In this document: in pieces, positions 30,177-36,592 of the stretch
How positions within the stretch are numbered: the first letter of the stretch is position 1
How the letters are laid out: every line of letters starts with the position of its first letter
The notes under the pieces: model-generated
Told to the model about the DNA's origin: nothing
What the model saw: the letters and a program-made list of their open reading frames with translations, nothing else
Databases searched by the model: none
From: Fusarium oxysporum f. sp. lycopersici 4287
Lineage: Eukaryota; Ascomycota; Sordariomycetes; Hypocreales; Nectriaceae
Assembly: GCF_000149955.1 (NCBI RefSeq)
Contig: NC_030991.1
Location: forward strand, 1,022,766 to 1,059,357
Direction of reading: 5' to 3'
DNA: 36,592 nucleotides
Program-made: the position numbers and the translations under genes

Positions 30177-32343
30177 CAGTACCACCTACCGGTCAGCGAA
30201 AAAAGAATTTCCCCATACAAAATGTCCAACTTCACTTGCACAGTGCTTGGCCAAAATTGAAGTTATTTACATGGAACAGATTGTGTCTTACTGAGAGTTT
30301 CATGCTGTTTCATATTGGCATATTCATTTGTATTTTTCACAAGCAGTTTGGTCGCATGGCACTAAGGTAACATTTCTCAAATATCTCCTTCATCACCCAG
30401 CCTCCCTGAAATTTCTTTAAACTTTTATCTATAGCAGCTTCCTTTAATCGCCTTGAAAATGCCTCAACAGTCTTATACAGAGAATGATGTCATTGAAGCT
30501 ATACTGGATGTTACAGATAATGACCTCTCGCAGCACCAGGCCGCCCAGAAGCATGGAATGCCCCAAATCACTCTGTCTGACCGATTAAGAGGCCTACCGT
30601 CAAAGTCCGAGGCCACCCAACCTGCCCAGTTGTTATACAAATCCCAAGAGGCTAGATTAGTTACATGGATACTTCGACAAGAGGCATTGGGCTATGCTCC
30701 TTCCCACAGTTCAAGTTCGCGCCATCGTAGCTGCCCTGTTGAGACAGCAGGGCCGGGAAAGGCCTATCGGTGTACACTGGCTAGCCAGATTTATTAAACG
30801 CCATCCAGAGATCGATACGAAGGTAGGAAAACGCCAGGAAGCTTCAAGGTTCAATTCTTTTACCCCAATGGCCGTCAATTGGTACTTTGATATCCGGGAG
30901 AGCGAATATGGCTGGATCAAGCCTGAGAACACGGTTAATGTTGACGAGGGCGGCATCATGGCTGGATTCGGTGAGTACTGACCACTTCTGATACAAGACT
31001 TACCAATAAATTGCAAATCTAGGTTTAGATTCCTTGGTAATTGGCAGTAGCGATCCCAGGAGGAAGGCCTTCCTCAAAGGCTCGCAGTCCCGCACTTGGG
31101 CTAGTTTTATCGAAGCCGTCACTGCAGATGGCCGTCTTCTAAAGCCGGGAATTATCTTCAAGGGCAAAGAACTTCAGAAGCAGTGGTTTATTGATGAGTT
31201 TAACAAGATCGCCAACTGGTATTATATCACGTCCGATAACGGCTGGACAGACAACCATATCGCGCTCGAGTGGCTCAAACAGGTTTATCTGCCCCAAACC
31301 CAGCCAGCAGATGAGTTTGATGCAAGGCTCATCATATTAGATGGCCATGGGAGCCATGTATCTGTGGGTGTCTACCTGTTCTCGATCAGAAATACCGCTG
31401 ACTGAAATTCCAGGATGAGTGGATGGCCACGTGTTTTTTGAACAACGTGTATTGCTACTACCTGCCTGCACATTGCTCTCATAGCCTACAGCCACTGGAT
31501 AATGGCATTTTCAACGCATCCAAGGCTGCATATCGAAAAGAACTCCAAAAACTGGCAAGCCTGACCGATTCTGCGCCCGTGGACAAGGTCAACTTCATCA
31601 AGGCTTATGCCAAAGCCAGGGAAGTGGGTATGACTAAGAAAAACATCCTTTCGGGCTGGAGAGTGACTGGAAACTGGCCGATCTCACGACGGAAAGCGCT
31701 CATGCATCCTGAGATTCAGCCAGACAAGAAGGAAACGACGCCTGGATCAGACGGCCACAGAGACGGGCAAGTTGACTCTGATAATACGCCAAAGACCAGC
31801 CGTCACATCAGAGACCTGGGGAAAAACAAGAGCCCCTCTACCAGAAGGCAGTATTCTGTGATATCAAAAGGGTTTGAAGCCCAAGAGTCCAAGATCGCCT
31901 CTTTGAGCACCAGAATAGCCAGCCTGGAGGGGGAAGTTGGCCGGTTGAGCAGAGGCAAGAAGAGAAAGGCGATACTGAATCCCAATAAGAAATTTATCTC
32001 GCTGGCAGAGGCTCTAGCAGCTGGTGACACTATTTCAGAGCCAAACGAAGCAATTGAAGGGGCGGAGGTTGTTGAGGATGTGATCGAGGTGGGAGGGATA
32101 GAAGAGGATGAGAGGTCAAATTCAGGGAAGGAAGAATTAGGTGTCGTACGCACCCGCACCGGCCGTGAGGTTAAACGGCCTAGAAAATATTAAAATAGAT
32201 TCAATTTGATCTGAATTGTAGAGATAAACTTATTTTTACTATATTTATTACGGTTTTCCCATGAGGTTAAAAAAGTGCATTATGTATGGGGGATTTTTTT
32301 TTCCGCTGACCGGTAGGTGGGTATGACCGGCAGGTGGGTACTG
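30177..32343 (+). mobile_element. pogo/Fot-like DNA transposon, nearly intact
   Basis: A 2,167-base element with terminal inverted repeats CAGTACCACCTACCGGTCAG (30177) and, reverse-complemented on the right, CAGTACCCACCTGCCGGTCA followed by a second ACCCACCTACCGGTCAGCG unit (ending 32343). The right end therefore carries two TIR units and the left end one. It is flanked by TA on the left (30175-30176) and CA on the right, possibly a mutated TA duplication. The interior encodes one transposase. Unlike the hAT and LINE copies it shows no nonsense codons of RIP type, suggesting a younger insertion. Confidence 0.85.
30453..32193 (+). pseudogene. pogo/Fot-like transposase (CENP-B HTH + DDE), two introns, one frameshift
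   Basis: Exons 30453-30970, 31023-31363 and 31414-32193 are joined by GT-AG introns of 52 (GTGAGT..TAG) and 50 bases (GTGGGT..CAG). Skipping one extra T near 30709 gives 545 residues. Order: N-terminal psq-like HTH (ENDVIEAILDVTDND .. QAAQKHGMPQITLSDRL), CENP-B-type HTH (RPIGVHWLARFIKRHP), then the DDE core VNVDEGGIMAGFG, IILDGHGSH and HSLQPLDNGIF with all three acidic residues present, and a C-terminal coiled coil (SKIASLSTRIASLEGEVGRL) with a basic and acidic tail. The intron calls restore VNVDEG..LDSLVIGSS and GSHVS..DEWMATCFLN exactly as in the family. The single shift inactivates this copy unless it is a sequencing error. Confidence 0.88.
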
Positions 32344-34383
32344 CATGATAAGGTTAATGGTTGTTGGCCAGAGAAAAACATTGGAAGCGTGGGGGGAGAA
32401 GCTCGAGATGGGGCGAGCTTGCATAAGGGGATGGCCTCAAAAATTAAGCTGCTATTGGCTATATAGTGACGGACTGGCATCCGAAGCCTACTATTCGTGG
32501 AGCGCCCCCAATTGATGTGATTGGAAGACAAGACATCAACTGAGGGAGGTGGATTGGTCATGTATTGGTCAGGACAACACATCACATCACGGAGGGAATA
32601 GGACCAGACCGGGCAAAACAAGAAAGAGGCTACACACAAGGGAAGCTTTCAATGAGGCAATAAACCCACCAATGGTGGTGCAAGCCCAAACAGCCAGCGT
32701 ACTGCGGTACCGTATCATATTCAAGTTTAGCTCTAGATGCTCCAGCAGTGAGAGGTGGAAAAGAGGATATCTTGGCTTGTCCGTGCACAATCAGCCTATC
32801 AGCGTCTACGGAGCCAAGGCCGTCAAAATATTTCAACGTGGCTTGAGGCTAATTCAGAACCAACCTACGGTAGGGGGCTCGGAGAAAACATAATAAATAC
32901 TTTCCTGGACGCGATGCTCAAGCTGCAAGATGCTATCCTTTTGACATCATATTTCTTCTGTCTGTCCTTTCAATGTGGAATATTCGACTTAACTCAGACG
33001 CTAACGTGCTCAAGGTCTTGAAGAACTGTGCATCTCAGATCCCTTCAAAACCATATCTCGGCGCCACATTACGCATCTCTCACTACCCAACAGCCGATCG
33101 CAGGCCCATGACAAGGTACTTGCATCTGTACTCTGTAACATTTGGGGCGCTTCGATCGTCAGCCAAAACCCCGTTACGGGGCATGGCTGCTGTGGAATGG
33201 CGACCACGAACGAATTGAACCTGAACCTATCTTAGCGCATTAATTGAGACACCCGGCGCCCTGGCGTCGTGGACTCGCAGAGAATTCTAGCTCCGCGGAA
33301 GTCTTGGGAAAGAAATGATATGATTCCTGATGAAGACACGAGACTGATGACAGCGCTGTCATCTGTCATTAACTATCACAAAAGCGCGGCCAATTTTACT
33401 AAAAGGTGAGCTAGACTGTAAGCGTGTGTGGCTCAAGCTTGGAGCCCGCCAAAGCTCAGCTTCGGGCTAGGTCAGCATTAGGAGGGTCAAATGTCCATGG
33501 AAATGGGCGAGGGAGGAAAAACGATATGGCTGTCGTGTGTTCCATGCCCTTGTTCTCGCAGTTTTAGTTACCCTGCTAGCGATTCCCCCGCAAATGAGCG
33601 CTGTGCTGGCCAGCTCGGCCAATAGATAGACAAGGATCTGAGAATTCAAAAAAGAAACAGAAAGAAACGAGATCAAAAGGAAGCTTAATGCTGCTACGGC
33701 TGTGCTAAAGATCTCTAAGGACTTCACGAAAGAAGAGTCAATGGTACCAAGACATGGTTCAATCGGAGTCCTTTGAAGATTGGAACCTTTCCCCTCATTA
33801 GAGCCACTACCAGTTGCATATCTTGTTTGGCTCTGGGGGTTCAGCTCGATATTAACATCACATTCATCTCAAATAGCTTGCCTCTCTCCGCAGTCCGGCT
33901 TGGCCTGGCCGGGAAACGAGTCGGGAAATTGCCTGGCACTTTGGCGTTTCCGTGGTCCCGCGAACCCCAGCTCTTCAGCTTTTGGAACCGGATGCACATT
34001 GTTAATCTCCCCGGCGCTTGGCTTACCGGCAGTCCAGGATTGCGCGCTTCCGGGCTTCCGCCAGCCAAAGCTTGAAGACAAGGCCTGGACCCCTACGAGT
34101 CAGAGCCCTGCGTGCGGTGGGCCCCGTAGATCAAGCCACTTTAAGGTTAGTAGTTGGCAAGTCCCGAAGAACTTGGTTCAAAGGAAATTTAAGCTCTGGC
34201 TCGAGCTTTCAGCGTACGACATCAACGTGCACAAGGGCAAAACCAGGGCACTTGACTTATAACTGTCGGCATTCTCCCTGTATTAGCAATCGAAGATTGT
34301 ATGTTCTATGCTTCGCCTTCCTGTTTTCAGACAGATGCCAAACTTTCAGCTCCCTTTGTGTTTGGATAAACCCTCGATATTGT

Positions 34384-34384
<1 letters not shown>
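32344..34384. other. 2-kb stretch without a recognised gene
   Basis: Only short frames. One minus-strand frame (33467-33727, MKSLEIFSTAVAALSFLL..) is hydrophobic at its start but has no recognised family. No RNA gene or repeat was recognised. Confidence 0.45.

Positions 34385-34414
<30 letters not shown>
34385..34414 (+). repeat. T6-C-T23 tract
   Basis: A long T run, immediately upstream of the DUF7703-like frame, that reads in frame as poly-Phe but is unlikely to be coded. It may be an intron polypyrimidine tract, slippage, or the poly(A) end of a minus-strand retroposed sequence. Confidence 0.7.
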
Positions 34415-34436
34415 CCCTTTCTGGGCAACCACCGAT

Positions 34437-34856
34437 GGCAATGGCGATGAATGTTGGCGGCTTCAGTTCGATTCTGACGGCGACTCCCACGCATCCCTGA
34501 CCATCATTATCGTCTTTCTCGCAATTTCCTTATATAATGCTATTGGGCTCAATTTCCTCATCTGGGAAACGTTCAAACGCTGCGTCGGGTTATACTTTTG
34601 GACCGTCCTCATCGCGACTTTGGGCATTCCCCTGTATTGTGCGGGCTTTCTCATTAAATATTTCAGGTCCCCGTTATTGGGCTACCTAGCTTGCATATTG
34701 ATTGTTGCCGGCTGGCAATGCATGGTCACCGGTCAATCAATGGTGCTATGGTCACGGCTGCATTTGGTGCTCCGGAACCAAACACGTCGTCGCCTTATCC
34801 TAGGGATGATTATCTTTTCAGTTGGGACCGTTATATCCAACTATTTTCATTTTTAG
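34437..34856 (+). pseudogene. N-terminal part of a DUF7703-type fungal multi-pass membrane protein, truncated
   Basis: The frame reads SHASLTIIIVFLAISLYNAI, LNFLIWETFKRCVGLYFW, FRSPLLGYLACILIVAGW, CMVTGQSMVLWSRLHLVLRN and RRLILGMIIFSVGTVISNYF, then stops at 34856. This matches the first four membrane segments of a fungal family of about seven (the CMVTGQS.VLWSRLHLV block is diagnostic). The remaining segments are not found downstream in any frame. No methionine in good context starts this frame: a T tract lies just upstream, and the nearby ATG at 34437-34460 is in another frame. I therefore call it a partial gene. Function of the family is unknown; members are predicted surface membrane proteins. 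Confidence 0.75.
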
Positions 34857-35055
34857 GAGGTGCCTGGAGGCTATAATACTCTCTCGTAAAGCTATGTAAA
34901 AGTCTTCGGCCGTCTTAGATTTTCCGTTCTGGTAGAAGTGAATCCTCTGTGCACCAATGCCCTGTCATGCATCCATAAATAACACCATAAAACTTGTCGG
35001 GCGTTGGGCGGGCAATTAATATTAAAGGTATTGAGAAACAGAAAATAATAGACCC

Positions 35056-36459
35056 TCAGTTTGATGAAGAACCCGTCTTGGTAACCTCGACCATTGTTGT
35101 CATTGTTTTAGTGATACCCGTCGGGTATTGACCGCTGTATCCGGCATGGCCTATACTTTCATCACTTGACCTCCCTTCAACATCCGTTAGAATCGTCGTC
35201 CTGTTCATGACCGCGGGCGGACTGGCTATCCGGTCTCGAAGCTCATACTCCTGAATATCGGTGTTGATGGCCTTCTGGCTGCTTGTCTCGTCATCGCCTC
35301 TACGACCACTCGACAAGGCATGCCAATTGTTGCCGCTGTGAAATGTGCCACGACCATAGTTTGTGGCGCCTGCGGTCGGCGTCTTCTTGGAGCTCTTGCC
35401 ATATGTGCTGCCGAGGAAGCGTCTGAAGAGCGGTCTTAGACACGGCAAGCTAGCAGCGATGATACCAACGTTGAGCTCAATACTGGTCCAGATGGTGATG
35501 TTGCGAGAGTCCCATAGCCAGTCACCTAGTTTACCATAGTTGGTAACGTAACTCAACTTGACAAAGGCGGCGGCGCAGGCAAAGACACCTAGACCTAGGA
35601 TACCAATGAGCGTTAGTCGAGTGCGGAGGTGAACGTTGAGGTTCCACAGCATCGGCGTTGGAATGACGATGGCGAAGAGAAGATCGGTTATGATGTTGAG
35701 CGCAGCGTTTGTGTACGAAAGACCCTGTAATGTCTTCTGCGGCCAGCACGTCGAGGGTATGCTGTTGTCCCAAAGGACGCGGATATCCGAACATCGTAAT
35801 ATGATGGTCTGCGGTGTAAGATATCAGTGGTTTGAAATAATTGGATGAAGATAGGGGAATGGCTTACGAAAAAGCAGCCGATCGTGTAAAAAGCCATAAA
35901 TCCCATAATAGAGAGGATCAACCACCGGTAGAACTTTGTAGAAGCGATTCGCAACAAAGCGCATCCAACTGACAGTTTGACCACACATATAGCTATAAGG
36001 TATATTGGTTGACTTATGAAGTTGAGCTTCATTCCCTTCATGTAAATATCTGGGTCAACATCGCCAATATGTCGTCCGGCGCCGTTGGCAAGCTGTCCGA
36101 AGATGACACTTTGACCTGCCCAAGCCAAGGCCATACTCAAGATCATGAAGCCATCCTATATACGTAGATTATATCAGTCATATCCTTTAAGAAATCTTAT
36201 AGAAGACAAAAGCAAGAAAAGGGAACATGAACGTGAAAAAGAAAAAAGAAAAAGAAAAAAGAAAAACGACATCAAGCGGAGTGGAGGTGTTGGGTCGTAA
36301 ACCTACATCCCAGCCAGTGTTGCGAATGACAAAAACTCGCACATACAAACGAGCCAACACAGCAATGGTAGATAATGTAATGATAAATACGGTGGCAGTA
36401 AGCATATTCGCTGCTCCGTTCTCGTTAGGATTCGAAGGTAGCTCGAACTTGGTATCCAT
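35056..36459 (-). CDS. Pth11/SAT4-like rhodopsin-domain integral membrane protein
   Basis: Three exons on the minus strand (36307-36459, 35868-36155, 35056-35808), with introns of 151 (GTAGGT..TAG) and 59 bases (GTAAGC..CAG), give 397 residues. The start at 36459 (MDTKFELPSNPNENG) leaves a short extracellular N-terminus; an in-frame ATG at 36516 is an alternative. The seven membrane segments of the fungal rhodopsin domain can be followed: MLTATVFIITLSTIAVLARL with VIRNTGWDD, DGFMILSMALAWAG, ISQPIYLIAICVVKLSVGCA, LILSIMGFMAFYTIGC, YTNAALNIITDLLFAIVIP, LIGILGLGVFACAAAFVKL and ITIWTSIELNVGIIAASLP. They are followed by the hallmark LRPLFRRFLGSTYG and a 120-residue Ser/Thr-rich cytoplasmic tail. 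Such proteins are candidate surface sensors. Intron 1 contains an A/G-rich (plus strand) tract at 36236-36267. The gene appears intact. Confidence 0.92.
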
Positions 36460-36592
36460 GATGGACGAGGGAAGGACGTGCAGACGGGCCCCAGAGCTTG
36501 GGAGGATGGGGAACACGGCCAGGAGGCAGCATAATAAGCAAGGAAGCAGGTATGAGAGAGGGGGGCAGGGAGGCCTATCGATCTTTCAATGG

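Noticed and set aside
31803..32159. 118-codon minus-strand frame
   Set aside because: Antisense of the coiled-coil tail of the pogo-like transposase.
33467..33727. 86-codon minus-strand frame with a hydrophobic N-terminus
   Set aside because: No recognisable domain; the opposite strand is equally open in part, so coding cannot be supported.

Overview
The window looks like a transposon-rich, gene-poor stretch of a filamentous ascomycete genome. The evidence is short spliceosomal introns (about 50-65 bases) with GTRWGT-like donors, fungus-specific gene families (a Pth11/SAT4-like rhodopsin-domain membrane protein, a DUF7703-type membrane protein, a DOMON-cytochrome b561 protein, ATF-like bZIP and fungal bHLH factors), Tad-like LINEs with RNase H, a hAT element, a pogo/Fot-like element, and C-to-T / G-to-A stop mutations of the kind left by repeat-induced point mutation (RIP). 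A Sordariomycete is plausible, but the species cannot be fixed from sequence alone. There are three assembly gaps: 1402-1900, 3987-4719 and 13778-13905.

Left part (1-9.1 kb): a LINE 3' end with an (ATTC)n tail; an apparently intact two-intron DOMON/cytochrome b561 gene (2052-3347); a broken DJ-1/PfpI gene on the minus strand (3456-3840), whose 5' end is replaced by a second, inverted LINE tail and whose frame is broken by a 7-bp tandem triplication; a hAT transposase full of stops (4720-7025); and a decayed bHLH transcription factor (8470-9095).

Middle (9.1-19 kb): mostly non-coding sequence with a 461-bp inverted-repeat element, then a bZIP gene (minus strand) with a LINE inserted about 40 bases upstream of its start codon. 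The LINE (12.69-17.99 kb, minus strand) keeps ORF1 zinc knuckles, endonuclease, reverse transcriptase, RNase H and a C-terminal zinc knuckle, but has five nonsense codons and frameshifts. Its 5' end abuts a nest of AT-rich MITE-like elements (17991-19015). These have a modular terminal inverted repeat, and a perfect 427-bp copy sits inside a split older copy. A further copy lies at 27982.

Right part (19-36.6 kb): an intact four-exon C2H2 zinc-finger gene (21183-22602); a ruined Rho-family GTPase (minus, 23611-24343); a ruined Gac1-like PP1 regulatory subunit with a CBM21 domain (26212-27264); an intact RGS-domain gene (29182-29946); a nearly intact pogo/Fot-like transposon whose transposase carries two introns and a single frameshift (30177-32343); the truncated start of a DUF7703 membrane protein gene (34437-34856); and an intact three-exon Pth11-like rhodopsin-domain gene (minus, 35056-36459).

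There is no operon logic here. The striking pattern is that regulatory or signalling genes (bHLH, bZIP, Rho GTPase, PP1 targeting subunit, DJ-1) are mostly decayed copies, presumably dispensable paralogues, scattered among transposons, while a few neighbours (DOMON-b561, C2H2, RGS, Pth11-like) stay open.
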